From contig JALSRG010000007.1 of the NCBI GenBank assembly GCA_026984915.1, positions 1 through 64,000 on the forward strand: a stretch of DNA of 64,000 nt. The letters are read 5' to 3'. The position numbers and the translations under genes are program-made. Of the stretch, positions 16,496 to 25,166 are shown piece by piece. This DNA comes from Marinosulfonomonas sp. GTDB lineage: Bacteria > Pseudomonadota > Alphaproteobacteria > Rhodobacterales > Rhodobacteraceae. Position 1 is the stretch's first letter. Every line of letters begins with the position of its first letter. The notes beneath the pieces are model-generated. The model was not told the DNA's origin, searched no databases, and saw only the letters and a list, made by a program, of their open reading frames with translations.

Positions 16496-17133
16496 GACGG
16501 CCTTATGAACACGATCCCGATGCCATCTATGCCGAAAGCTTTGCCACGGTTCGGCGCGAAGCCAGGCTGGAGCGCTTTCCGCCGGGCCTTGACGCGTTGG
16601 CCGTTCGCCTGATCCATGCCTGCGGCATGGTTGATGTTGCCGACCGGCTGGCGTTTTCCAAACAAGCCTGGGCGATTGGGCAGGCCGCCTTGGCGGGCGG
16701 GGCACCGATACTCTGTGATTGCGAGATGGTCGGTGCCGGGATCATCCGGCGCAATCTGCCTGCAGATAACAATGTGATTGTCACCTTGAATGATGGCCGG
16801 GTACCTGCATTGGCCGAAAAGATTGGCAACACCCGGTCGGCTGCGGCTGTTGAACTGTGGCGTGAACACATGGCCGGAGCAGTTGTCGCGATCGGAAACG
16901 CGCCGACGGCCCTGTTTCATCTGCTGGAGCTGCTGGATGCGGGATGGCCCAAACCCGCGCTCATTCTGGGGTTTCCGGTCGGGTTTGTCGGCGCTGCGGA
17001 AAGCAAGGCCGAACTGGCCACGGACGCGCGCGGCTGTGAGTTCATGGCGCTGCGCGGCCGGCGTGGTGGTTCGGCCATGGCGGCTGCGGCTGTCAATGCC
17101 CTTGCTGTTGGATCAAAGGAGACGAAACAGTGA
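16492..17133 (+). CDS. cobH: Precorrin-8X methylmutase
   Basis: Moves the methyl group from C-11 to C-12, giving hydrogenobyrinic acid (CobH/CbiC family). The 213-residue protein shows the catalytic-His block RLIHACGMVDVAD near residue 42, the ILCDCEMVGAGI block, and GFPVGFVGAAESK. It overlaps cbiX by 4 nt and cobL by 4 nt (GTGA), so it is a tightly coupled operon member. Confidence 0.95.
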   Translation: MRRPYEHDPDAIYAESFATVRREARLERFPPGLDALAVRLIHACGMVDVADRLAFSKQAWAIGQAALAGGAPILCDCEMVGAGIIRRNLPADNNVIVTLNDGRVPALAEKIGNTRSAAAVELWREHMAGAVVAIGNAPTALFHLLELLDAGWPKPALILGFPVGFVGAAESKAELATDARGCEFMALRGRRGGSAMAAAAVNALAVGSKETKQ

Positions 17134-18329
17134 AACCCTGGTTACATGTCGTCGGGATCGGCGAAGACGGGCTGGATGGTCTGACCCCGGCAACCCGTGC
17201 CGTGGTCGAGGCGGCCGAAGTCATCGTCGGCGGAGAGCGGCACCATGATCTTGCAACCAATCCGCAGGCCGAAAAAATCGCCTGGCCATCACCGTTTGAT
17301 GCGTTGATAGAACGGCTGGAATCGCTCCGTGGCAAGCGGGTTGTCGTTCTGGCCTCCGGGGATCCGCTGTGGTACTCGGTCGGCGCAAAAATCGGCAGAA
17401 CCATCCCGCCCGCAGAAATTATCTACCACCCGCAGGTTGGTGCCTTTCAGTTGGCGGCTGCGCGCATGGGATGGTCAATGGCGGATTTGGAAACGCTGAC
17501 GGTACATGGCCGACCGGTTGAACAGATGATTGCCTTTATTCAGCCGGATCAAAGGTTGCTGATCCTGACCACGGGTGAGGAAACACCGGCACAGATCGCC
17601 CGTTTTCTGACCGAGCGCGGTTTTGGCAAGAGCCGGATGACGGTGCTGGCCAATATGGGTGGAGAACGCGAGCAGCGTTTTGATGGTGTTGCTGATAGCT
17701 GGCAACAGGTTGTGCCCCCGTTCAACACCCTGGCGGTGGAATGCATTGCCGCCCCGGATGCAGCGCTATTGCCCCGGGTGCCCGGACTGGCCGACAACCT
17801 CTTTCAGCACGACGGGACAATGACAAAACAGGAAGTCCGTGCGGTAACGGTTGCAAAGCTGATGCCCATGCGCGGGGCATTGCTGTGGGATATCGGAACC
17901 GGCTGTGGCTCCATCGCCGTGGAATGGATGCGTGCGGCGCGATACGCCCGCGCAATCGGCATTGAGCCCAGGGCGGAGCGGCGCGCCATGGCGGCGGCAA
18001 ATGCGCTGGCGCTGGGCGTTCCAAAACTGGAACTGATCGAGGGCAAAGTACCGGCAGCCCTGGAAGGTTTGCCGGCGCCCGATGCAATTTTTATTGGTGG
18101 CGGACTGAGCCGCAAGACATTTGAAGTTGCATGGGAGGCCCTGCGCCCCCTAGGGCGGCTGGTTGCCAACGCCGTGACATTGGAGAGTGAGGCAATACTG
18201 GTCGCCTTGCAAAAACGCCACGGCGGGGATCTGATCAAGATCACGATCAACCGCGCCGAAGATCTCGGAAAAATGAGCGGCTGGAAACCTTTACGCCCCG
18301 TCACCCAATGGAGCCTGATCAAGCGATGA
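17130..18329 (+). CDS. cobL: Precorrin-6Y C5,15-methyltransferase (decarboxylating)
   Basis: Bifunctional enzyme: an N-terminal CbiE-like tetrapyrrole methylase (residues about 5-200, starting HVVGIGEDGLDGL) and a C-terminal CbiT-like methyltransferase/decarboxylase with the SAM motif DIGTGCGS near residues 253-260. Converts precorrin-6Y to precorrin-8X. It has 399 residues and starts at GTG 17130. The stop TGA overlaps the cobI start (ATGA at 18326). Confidence 0.95.
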   Translation: MKPWLHVVGIGEDGLDGLTPATRAVVEAAEVIVGGERHHDLATNPQAEKIAWPSPFDALIERLESLRGKRVVVLASGDPLWYSVGAKIGRTIPPAEIIYHPQVGAFQLAAARMGWSMADLETLTVHGRPVEQMIAFIQPDQRLLILTTGEETPAQIARFLTERGFGKSRMTVLANMGGEREQRFDGVADSWQQVVPPFNTLAVECIAAPDAALLPRVPGLADNLFQHDGTMTKQEVRAVTVAKLMPMRGALLWDIGTGCGSIAVEWMRAARYARAIGIEPRAERRAMAAANALALGVPKLELIEGKVPAALEGLPAPDAIFIGGGLSRKTFEVAWEALRPLGRLVANAVTLESEAILVALQKRHGGDLIKITINRAEDLGKMSGWKPLRPVTQWSLIKR

Positions 18330-19027
18330 CAGGCCGGCTCTATGGCATAAGCCTTGGCCCCGGAGATCCGGAACTGATGACGCTGAAGGCCGCGCGCCTG
18401 ATTGCCGGGGCAAGTGTCGTGGCTTATCCGGCCCTGCCCGAGGGAGAAAGCTTTGCCCGCGCCATTGCGGCCGATCTTGTCGCGCCTGACACACGAGAGA
18501 TCCGGATGGATATTCCCATGACAACGGAGCGCGCCCCGGCCCAGGCCGCCTATGACAGGAATGCGGCCCGGATCGCGGCTGAACTGGATGCCGGGCGTGA
18601 TGTCGCCGTCTTGTGTGAGGGGGATGCATTTTTCTACGGCTCTTTCATGTATCTTTTTGCCCGCCTGTCGGGGACATACGCTGTAGAGATCGTGCCGGGG
18701 GTGACCAGTGTCACGGCCTGTGCTGCCAGTGCGCTTTTGCCGCTTGCAGCGCGCAACGAAAGGGTAACCGTGCTTCCCGGTCCTCTTCCGGAAGATGAAC
18801 TGAAGGCCCGGATTGAAGGTGCGGAAACCGTTGTGCTGATGAAGGTGGGCCGCCACATCGGCAAAATTCGCCGGGTGTTTCAGGCCCTGGGGCTGGCGGA
18901 ACATGCTGTCTATGTGGAACGCGCCAGTCTTCCCGAGCAACGCATACTGCCACTGGAAAAAGCCCCGGATCCCGCACCTTACTTTTCGATGATCCTGCTG
19001 GTGAAGGGAGCCGACCCGTGGCTATAG
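18326..19027 (+). CDS. cobI: Precorrin-2 C20-methyltransferase
   Basis: SAM-dependent tetrapyrrole methylase adding the C-20 methyl. The N-terminal LYGISLGPGDPELMTLKAAR motif and the EGDAFFYGSFMYLF block mark CobI/CbiL. The chosen ATG at 18326 overlaps the cobL stop; an upstream alternative at 18308 would add six atypical residues. The protein has 233 residues. Its 3' end overlaps the next gene by 10 nt. Confidence 0.94.
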   Translation: MTGRLYGISLGPGDPELMTLKAARLIAGASVVAYPALPEGESFARAIAADLVAPDTREIRMDIPMTTERAPAQAAYDRNAARIAAELDAGRDVAVLCEGDAFFYGSFMYLFARLSGTYAVEIVPGVTSVTACAASALLPLAARNERVTVLPGPLPEDELKARIEGAETVVLMKVGRHIGKIRRVFQALGLAEHAVYVERASLPEQRILPLEKAPDPAPYFSMILLVKGADPWL

Positions 19028-20811
19028 ATCCGATCGTGATATGCCTTTCGCGCACAGGCGAGGGCGTGGCGCATGACATTGCCACGGCCTTGGGTGCATC
19101 GGTGCATGGCCGCGAAGGCCGCGTGAAAAGGGCGGATGCCTATTTTGCTGATGCACTCATCCATCTGCGTGATCTGTTCGCGGCCGGCGTACCGATGGTC
19201 GGCGTTTGTGCCAGCGGCATTCTGATCCGGGCCGTGGCGCCGCTTTTGTCTGACAAACACACCGAGCCGCCGGTTGTTTCGGTATCGGATGATGGTGCTG
19301 TGGTGGTGCCGCTGTTGGGCGGGCACCGGGGGGCGAACCGGCTGGCGCAGCAGATTGCCGCAACCCTTGGCAGCAAAGCCGCCATAACAACGGCCGGAGA
19401 TGTGGCAATGGGCGTGGCGCTTGATGAACCGCCGGCGGGTTATCGGCTCGCCAACTCCGAGCATGCAAAGCCGGTCATGGCTGCGATACTCTCGGGCGCA
19501 GGGGTGCGGCAGACAGGCGAGCCCCTGTTTGACCTGCCAGAGGCAACCGATGCCAAGGTGACGATTTCCGTAACAGAAGCCCCGGTCAAAGGCGATGATT
19601 CACGGCTGGTCTATCACCCTCAGAGACATGTCCTGGGGGTGGGGAGCGCACGTGGTGCCGATGCGCAGGAACTGTGGCAACTGGTCTGCGAAACGCTTGA
19701 TCAGGCCGGGGTTGCCCCCGGCGCAGTCGCAAGCATAAACACGCTGGATCTGAAGGCGGATGAGCCGGCAATGAACGCGCTTTCGCAGCGTCTGGGTGCG
19801 CCGCTCAGGCTGTTTTCATCCGGGGAACTTGCGCAGGAAGAAAAACGACTGGCAAACCCGTCAGAGGTGGTGCGCGCCGAGGTTGGCTGCCCCGGCGTGG
19901 CAGAAGCCGCAGCGCTGGCAGCGGCAGGTGATCAGGGCGCGCTGGTCGTTGAGAAACGAAAAAGCGCCAACTGCACCGCGGCATTGGCCCGCGCGCCGGA
20001 ATTGATCACCACACACGCCGGACGGGCACGCGGCAGGCTTTCGGTGGTGGGCATCGGCCCTGGCCAGTCTGCCTGGCGCACGCCCGAGGCAAGCCGTCTG
20101 ATTGCCGATGCCGATTTGCTGGTTGGGTACGGGTTGTATATCGACCTTCTGGGGCCGCTCGCTGCGGGCAAACCCCGGCATGATTTTCCGCTGGGAGGCG
20201 AAGAGGCACGCTGCCGCCATGCGCTGGAAGAAGCGGGCAAGGGAAAAAACGTGGCCCTGATCTGTTCAGGGGATGCCGGGATTTATGCCATGGGCGCGCT
20301 GGTTTTCGAACTGCTTGACCGGACACCAGAACAGGGAGGCGTGAGTGACGCGGCACACCGTGCGGAGGTGATTTGCACACCGGGGGTGTCCGCGCTTCAG
20401 GCCGCAGCTGCGCGCGCCGGGGCACCTTTGGGGCACGATTTCTGCGCAATATCGCTCAGTGACCTGCTGACGCCGCGCGCGGATATCCTGCGACGGCTTC
20501 AGGCTGCCGCACAGGGTGATTTCGTGATTGCCTTTTACAACCCGGTATCCAAGCGTCGCCGGACGCTTCTGGCCGAAGCGCGCGACATTCTGCTGGCACA
20601 TCGTCCGGCCGATACGCCTGTATTGCTGGCCTCAAACCTGGGACGCAAAGACGAAAACCTGCGTTTCCGCAGGCTCGACGCGCTGAAGGTGGATGAGGTG
20701 GATATGCTCACCGTCGTGTTGGTGGGATCGTCGCAAAGCCGCCTGCTGAAACTGGGTGAAGGCAAACGCATGTATACGCCGCGCGGCTATGCCAAACGCA
20801 TCGACGGATAA
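19018..20811 (+). CDS. cobJ: CbiG/CobE-CobJ fusion: precorrin-3B C17-methyltransferase
   Basis: A 597-residue two-part protein. Residues about 1-330 resemble CbiG, with the N-terminal PLLGGHRGANRLAQ motif near residue 101 and a CobE/CbiG C-terminal domain from about residue 203 (VLGVGSARGA). From about residue 339 (LSVVGIGPG) it is a CobJ/CbiH methylase with LICSGDAGIYAMG and DFVIAFYNPVSKRR. CobJ methylates C-17 with ring contraction; CbiG opens the resulting lactone in the anaerobic route. The start is GTG 19018, overlapping cobI. Fusion keeps both steps in one polypeptide. Confidence 0.93.
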   Translation: MAIDPIVICLSRTGEGVAHDIATALGASVHGREGRVKRADAYFADALIHLRDLFAAGVPMVGVCASGILIRAVAPLLSDKHTEPPVVSVSDDGAVVVPLLGGHRGANRLAQQIAATLGSKAAITTAGDVAMGVALDEPPAGYRLANSEHAKPVMAAILSGAGVRQTGEPLFDLPEATDAKVTISVTEAPVKGDDSRLVYHPQRHVLGVGSARGADAQELWQLVCETLDQAGVAPGAVASINTLDLKADEPAMNALSQRLGAPLRLFSSGELAQEEKRLANPSEVVRAEVGCPGVAEAAALAAAGDQGALVVEKRKSANCTAALARAPELITTHAGRARGRLSVVGIGPGQSAWRTPEASRLIADADLLVGYGLYIDLLGPLAAGKPRHDFPLGGEEARCRHALEEAGKGKNVALICSGDAGIYAMGALVFELLDRTPEQGGVSDAAHRAEVICTPGVSALQAAAARAGAPLGHDFCAISLSDLLTPRADILRRLQAAAQGDFVIAFYNPVSKRRRTLLAEARDILLAHRPADTPVLLASNLGRKDENLRFRRLDALKVDEVDMLTVVLVGSSQSRLLKLGEGKRMYTPRGYAKRIDG

Positions 20812-20874
20812 CAACCGCCGGGGGTGGCCGGCGGAGATATTTGCGGAACAGGAAAAGATGGGAATACAAAGCGA

Positions 20875-21666
20875 ATGACGGTTTATTTCATAGGCGCAGG
20901 CCCCGGCGACCCGGAGCTTTTGACACTAAAGGCCGGGCGCATTATCGCAACCTGTCCGAACTGCCTTTTTGCGGGATCGCTGGTGCCGCCCGAGGTTGTG
21001 GCCGGCGCCCCGAAAGGGGCACGGATCATGGACACGGCGGCGATGACACTGGATGAGACCCATGCGGAAATACGCAAAGCCCACGCGCGCGGCGAAGATG
21101 TGGCGCGGGTGCATTCCGGCGACCCGTCTCTATACGGCGCAATAGCAGAACAGATCCGGCGAGTATGCGCGGATGGTATCCCCTATGAGATCATCCCCGG
21201 CGTACCGGCCTATGCCGCCGCAGCCGCAGCATTGGGGCAGGAACTGACCATTCCGGAGATTGCGCAGTCGCTGGTACTGACGCGGGTTTCCATGCAGTCC
21301 ACCGCCATGCCTGAGGGCGAAACTCTGGAGAATTTCGCCCGCACAGGCGCAACGCTGGCCATTCATCTGGGCGTACGCAACATGCGCGAGATCGAGCGTG
21401 TGCTGACACCCTTTTACGGCGCCGATTGCCCGGTGGTCGTTGCCTATCGCGTGGGCTGGCCCGATCAGATGATGATCCGCGGTACACTGGCCGATATTCG
21501 CAAGAAAGTACGTGCAGAGAAGATAACCCGCACCGCGTTGATTCTGGTGGGCCCGGCATTGGGAAAGGTGCGCGAATTCAGAGATTCCGCGCTTTATGAT
21601 CCGCGCAAGCCGCATGTTCTGCGCCCGGTCACCGGGGTGGAGCTGGTGGAAGAGAACAATACCTGA
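20875..21666 (+). CDS. cobM: Precorrin-4 C11-methyltransferase
   Basis: SAM-dependent methylase for C-11 (CobM/CbiF). It has the expected N-terminus VYFIGAGPGDPELLTLKAGR and the CLFAGSLVPPEVV block, plus VHSGDPSLYGAIAEQ. The ATG at 20875 gives 263 residues, standard length; an open frame back to 20824 lacks family similarity. Last gene of the corrin operon, 63 bp after the fusion gene, facing the convergent lysR 7 bp away. Confidence 0.94.
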   Translation: MTVYFIGAGPGDPELLTLKAGRIIATCPNCLFAGSLVPPEVVAGAPKGARIMDTAAMTLDETHAEIRKAHARGEDVARVHSGDPSLYGAIAEQIRRVCADGIPYEIIPGVPAYAAAAAALGQELTIPEIAQSLVLTRVSMQSTAMPEGETLENFARTGATLAIHLGVRNMREIERVLTPFYGADCPVVVAYRVGWPDQMMIRGTLADIRKKVRAEKITRTALILVGPALGKVREFRDSALYDPRKPHVLRPVTGVELVEENNT

Positions 21667-21673
21667 AGGGTTT

Positions 21674-22570
21674 TCAGCCCGCTGATCCGGGATCACAGCC
21701 GGCAATGTCCAGAAATCGTCGTTCTATCTGGCTGAGCTGACGTTCGCCATGCCAAAGAAGGTGAAAAGTCCGAACCGGCAACCCAAAGGGCAAGGCCGCC
21801 ATCGTGCCGGCCTCCAGAGACCGCCTCACCACAAGATTTGACAGCACGGCTGCGCCGGCACCTGCCTCAACCGCAGTGCAAACCGCCTCGTTGGCCGGAA
21901 GTTCAAAGGCAACCTCAAGGTCTTTGCAGGTGTGGCCCGCTTTATTCAGAAGCGTTTCCAAAGCCGCACGGGTGCCTGACCCCTGTTCCCGCAGCACCCA
22001 GGGAGATTGCAGCAAATCGCTGGTTTTCCGGGGCGGATGTTTCACCCAGGGGTGCGTATGGGCCACCACAAGCGCCAAACTGTCGCCCGGGATCTGACAG
22101 CAGGCAAGCGACTGGTCGCTGGGCTCTCCCTCAATGATCCCGATATCCACATCTATATCATGCAGCCTCTGCATCACCTGGACACTGTTGCCGATGCTGG
22201 TGGTCAATCTGACACCGGGATAATCCCGGTGAAAGCGATGCATCATCTCGGGCAGCCAGTAGTTTGCCACGGTCTGGCTGGCGGAAAGCCGCAGTGAGCC
22301 GCGTTTCAGCCCGGCCAGATCATCCAGCGCCCGTTCGGCAAGGGTGGCACGGGCAAGGACCGCCCGGGCATCTGTCAGAAATCTGCGTCCGGCATCTGTG
22401 AGCACGATCCTCCGCCCGATCCGGTCGAACAACCGCACCGCATGGCGCGTTTCCAGCGCGGCAATGGCTGCGCTGGTGGCACTTTGTGTCAGGTTGAGTG
22501 CCTCGGCGGCGCGGGTAACATGCTCGCGCTCGGCCACGGCGATAAAAATGCGCAACTGCTCCAGTGTCAT
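21674..22570 (-). CDS. LysR-family transcriptional regulator
   Basis: 298 residues with an N-terminal winged HTH (MTLEQLRIFIAVAEREHVTRAAEALNLTQSATSAAI begins the domain, residues 1-60) and a C-terminal substrate-binding domain. It starts inside the end of the yeiH-like gene with a 4-nt overlap, on the same strand, so it is co-translated with the transporter instead of being divergent as LysR regulators commonly are. It probably controls that transporter; the effector is unknown. Confidence 0.9.
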   Translation of the reverse strand: MTLEQLRIFIAVAEREHVTRAAEALNLTQSATSAAIAALETRHAVRLFDRIGRRIVLTDAGRRFLTDARAVLARATLAERALDDLAGLKRGSLRLSASQTVANYWLPEMMHRFHRDYPGVRLTTSIGNSVQVMQRLHDIDVDIGIIEGEPSDQSLACCQIPGDSLALVVAHTHPWVKHPPRKTSDLLQSPWVLREQGSGTRAALETLLNKAGHTCKDLEVAFELPANEAVCTAVEAGAGAAVLSNLVVRRSLEAGTMAALPFGLPVRTFHLLWHGERQLSQIERRFLDIAGCDPGSAG

Positions 22571-23628
22571 AGGGCAAAGGTTACGCCTGCCGTGAAGACA
22601 AGTGCAAGGCTGAACAAGCTGATAAAAATCCAGGCGCCCGCCCCCAGAAAGGCCGGTCGCAGCCCCTCTCCCGCCAGTTTGCGAACATCTGTTTCAAGCC
22701 CCATTGCGGCCAGCGCAACGGCCAGAAGGAAGCGGGTAAACATCCCGGCTGGCGCAATAACCCGTTCAGGAAGCCAGCCGGTGCTGGCCAGCCCGACCAT
22801 GGCAATAAACCCGATCACGAACCACGGAATGGCCGGCACGGCTTTTTCAGCAGAACCGGACGCATCACCACGTCGGCGTATCGTGAAGTATTCCAGCGCC
22901 AGAACGGTTGGTGCCAGCATCATGACCCGCGTCAGTTTGGCAATCGTTCCGAAATTTCCGGCCTCCTCTCCGCGCTGGTAAGCGGCGGCAATCACCTGCG
23001 CCACTTCGTGAATTGACGACCCGGCCCAGAGCCCGAACTGGTGGCTGCTCATTGCCAGAACCCCGGCAGCCATCGGGTAGATCAGCATCGAGAGGGTTCC
23101 GAAAACCGTGACACAGGCAACGGCATAGGCTACGTCTTCATCCTTGCCGCGTGTCACAGCATTGGCCGCCAATACGGCTGACGCGCCGCAAATCGACGTG
23201 CCCGCCGCGATCAGTTCGGTCAGTTTGCGATCCACTTTCAGCACGCGCCCCAACCACAGTGTAAACATGAATGTGGAAACCAGTGTCAGCGCGATTATGG
23301 CAAGTCCGGCCCCACCGACGGCCACCACCTGTGAAAGCGTCAACTGCAAACCGAGCAAAACGATGCCGGCACGCAAAATTCGTTTCAGGCTGAATTTGAT
23401 TCCCGCCTTTGCCTGCTGTGGCGTTCCGACCAGATTGTGAAAAGCCATTCCGATCATGATGGCCAGAACAAGCGGGCTGAAAAGGCCAAAGCCCGGCATC
23501 AGATGAACCCCGTAGGCCAGCCCGGCAATGAATATACTGAGGAACAGGCCGGGAAGGACCCTTGCCATGGGCGGAAGGCCAAGGGGAGCCAGCGTCAACT
23601 GTTGCTGTTCGGGGTTTGTTACCGGCAT
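22567..23628 (-). CDS. YeiH/UPF0324-family membrane protein, putative anion exporter
   Basis: A 353-residue polytopic protein with about ten hydrophobic helices. Family blocks seen: GIVLLGLQLTLSQV, GTSICGASAV, and GLWAGSSIHEVAQV. YeiH-type proteins are often annotated as sulfate or other anion exporters, mainly by association with sulfonate metabolism and LysR genes; the substrate here is unknown. A GGAGAGA ribosome site precedes the ATG at 23628. Confidence 0.88.
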   Translation of the reverse strand: MPVTNPEQQQLTLAPLGLPPMARVLPGLFLSIFIAGLAYGVHLMPGFGLFSPLVLAIMIGMAFHNLVGTPQQAKAGIKFSLKRILRAGIVLLGLQLTLSQVVAVGGAGLAIIALTLVSTFMFTLWLGRVLKVDRKLTELIAAGTSICGASAVLAANAVTRGKDEDVAYAVACVTVFGTLSMLIYPMAAGVLAMSSHQFGLWAGSSIHEVAQVIAAAYQRGEEAGNFGTIAKLTRVMMLAPTVLALEYFTIRRRGDASGSAEKAVPAIPWFVIGFIAMVGLASTGWLPERVIAPAGMFTRFLLAVALAAMGLETDVRKLAGEGLRPAFLGAGAWIFISLFSLALVFTAGVTFAL

Positions 23629-23838
23629 GTTTCTCTCCTTTGTTTATCTGGCTCGTAACGTGCCGCCACAAAGAATAGAAACAGATTGTTATTGTTTAAT
23701 TCATCGACTTTATAAATGAGTGTTGCCCGCATGATCTGCGGCTCTGCCGAGACACTCGAATCCGCCGTCTTCGCCTTAAGGTTAACTTGACCTTCATGAA
23801 AATCATGGCATTCTGTCCAATCAGGGGATGGAGCTATT

Positions 23839-24189
23839 ATGTTGGAATTTTTGCCAAAAGAAGTACGTGAAGGGCTGGAAGCCGCCCGAAGGCAGGACCA
23901 GTTTCGCAAAAGCCGGCTGCGCGTACACACGGGTGACGAAATTTTCCCGGTACTGCGTTTCTGGGGTACAGGTTTTTCGCTGAGTGCAGAAAATGCACCG
24001 CATTTGCGCGGCCTGATCGACCTTTATGAGGGAAGCCGTCACATGTACCAGTGCCTGATTGTCGCCTCGGAAGAGGAAAACGGTGAAATGAGCTATGAAT
24101 TCAAGCGTGCTACCGTCGCCAAAGACAAAGCCGCACTGGATTTCGTACGCCCGGATGATGCGCCAATCGCTCTATTGGGGCAAATCTAG
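23839..24189 (+). CDS. Conserved hypothetical small soluble protein
   Basis: 116 residues, no signal peptide or membrane segment, charged and probably globular (LRFWGTGFSLSAENAPHLRGLIDLYEG is its most structured-looking part). No domain was recognised. The start ATG at 23839 follows a weak GATGGAG. Its TAG stop lies within a short palindromic repeat shared with the convergent protease gene. It looks like a housekeeping orphan of the group; function unknown. Confidence 0.65.
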   Translation: MLEFLPKEVREGLEAARRQDQFRKSRLRVHTGDEIFPVLRFWGTGFSLSAENAPHLRGLIDLYEGSRHMYQCLIVASEEENGEMSYEFKRATVAKDKAALDFVRPDDAPIALLGQI

Positions 24190-24201
24190 GGCGTAGACCT
24201 A
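24185..24201. repeat. 17-nt repeat, copy 1, between convergent genes
   Basis: TCTAGGGCGTAGACCTA here is repeated exactly at 31082-31098. It overlaps the stop codons of the two convergent genes, and with its flanks (AAATC...GATTT, GGGC/GCCC) can fold into a hairpin of about 9 bp with one bulge, so it may serve as a shared terminator. Confidence 0.6.
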
Positions 24202-25047
24202 GCCCGATTTCCCCTTGTTCCGCTTTACCGGGAACGGGAGATATTCCACACCGCCACTTTGTTGCCGCGTCGGTTGCGGGTAAAGCTGCATCATCTCCAG
24301 CACATCCTTGGGAATATCGGTTGAAACATTCAGGCCGAGGCTGGCGGCTTCTTCCGCTGAAATCGGATAATCATGGGTCCAGTGGCCGGTCGCCAGCTTT
24401 TTCGCCAGCGCGACGGCCTTTTGTTTTGACATCTTGTCCGACAACAGACGGGCCACAGTGTGTTCAACCTGTTTGATCGCCTTTTCGCCGACATCCGCAA
24501 GGATCAGCGTATTGTCGTCAACCTTTTCAATCGGTTTACGCGCCACCGCCTTCAGGATTGAGGCCGCAGCCTGCTGCCCGAGCTGTGGATCAACCGGGCC
24601 CAGAACAGCATGCGGACTCATCACGATTTCATCGGCAGCCAAGGAAATGAGCGTGCCGCCGGACATGGCGTAATGCGGCACGAATACCGTGACCTTCCCC
24701 TTGTGGTCCTGCAAGGCGCGGGCAATCTGCACAGCCGCCAGAACCAGCCCGCCGGGCGTGTGCAGCACCATGTCGATCGGGGTTTCGTCACCGGTCATCT
24801 GAATGGCTTGCAGCACTTGTTCGCTGTCATGCACATCAATATAGCGCAGGATCGGAAAGCCGAGGAAACTCATGGTTTCCTGGCGATGCACCATGAGAAT
24901 GACGCGCGAATTCCGCTCGCGCTGAAGCTGGGCAATCTTGCGCGCACGTTGAAATTCAAGCGCCTTGCGTTGCAGAACCGGTTGCAATGCGGAAAGAATA
25001 AAGAACAGCCAAATGAAATCCATACCGGACATCGCAACCTCCATCAT
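24199..25047 (-). CDS. ClpP-fold (SDH family) serine protease, membrane-anchored
   Basis: 282 residues. A hydrophobic N-terminal anchor (FIWLFFILSALQPVL) is followed by a charged linker and a ClpP/SppA-like crotonase fold: PIDMVLHTPGGLVLAA (oxyanion region), then HYAMSGGTLISLAADEIVMS with the likely nucleophile Ser in AMSGG, and HAVLGPVDPQLG. Such proteins are thought to act at the membrane in protein turnover. The start may be ATG 25047 or the later ATG at 25032. Confidence 0.85.
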   Translation of the reverse strand: MMEVAMSGMDFIWLFFILSALQPVLQRKALEFQRARKIAQLQRERNSRVILMVHRQETMSFLGFPILRYIDVHDSEQVLQAIQMTGDETPIDMVLHTPGGLVLAAVQIARALQDHKGKVTVFVPHYAMSGGTLISLAADEIVMSPHAVLGPVDPQLGQQAAASILKAVARKPIEKVDDNTLILADVGEKAIKQVEHTVARLLSDKMSKQKAVALAKKLATGHWTHDYPISAEEAASLGLNVSTDIPKDVLEMMQLYPQPTRQQSGGVEYLPFPVKRNKGKSG

Positions 25048-25166
25048 TTTTCATTGCACCCAGACTATAGCGTTTCCACGGAAAGAAAAGAGCCGCTTTG
25101 CGCCAACCTGCCCGGCTTTGCGTTTTGCGGGGTTGCACAAGGCCGGTTTTTTTGAACAATAGGTAA

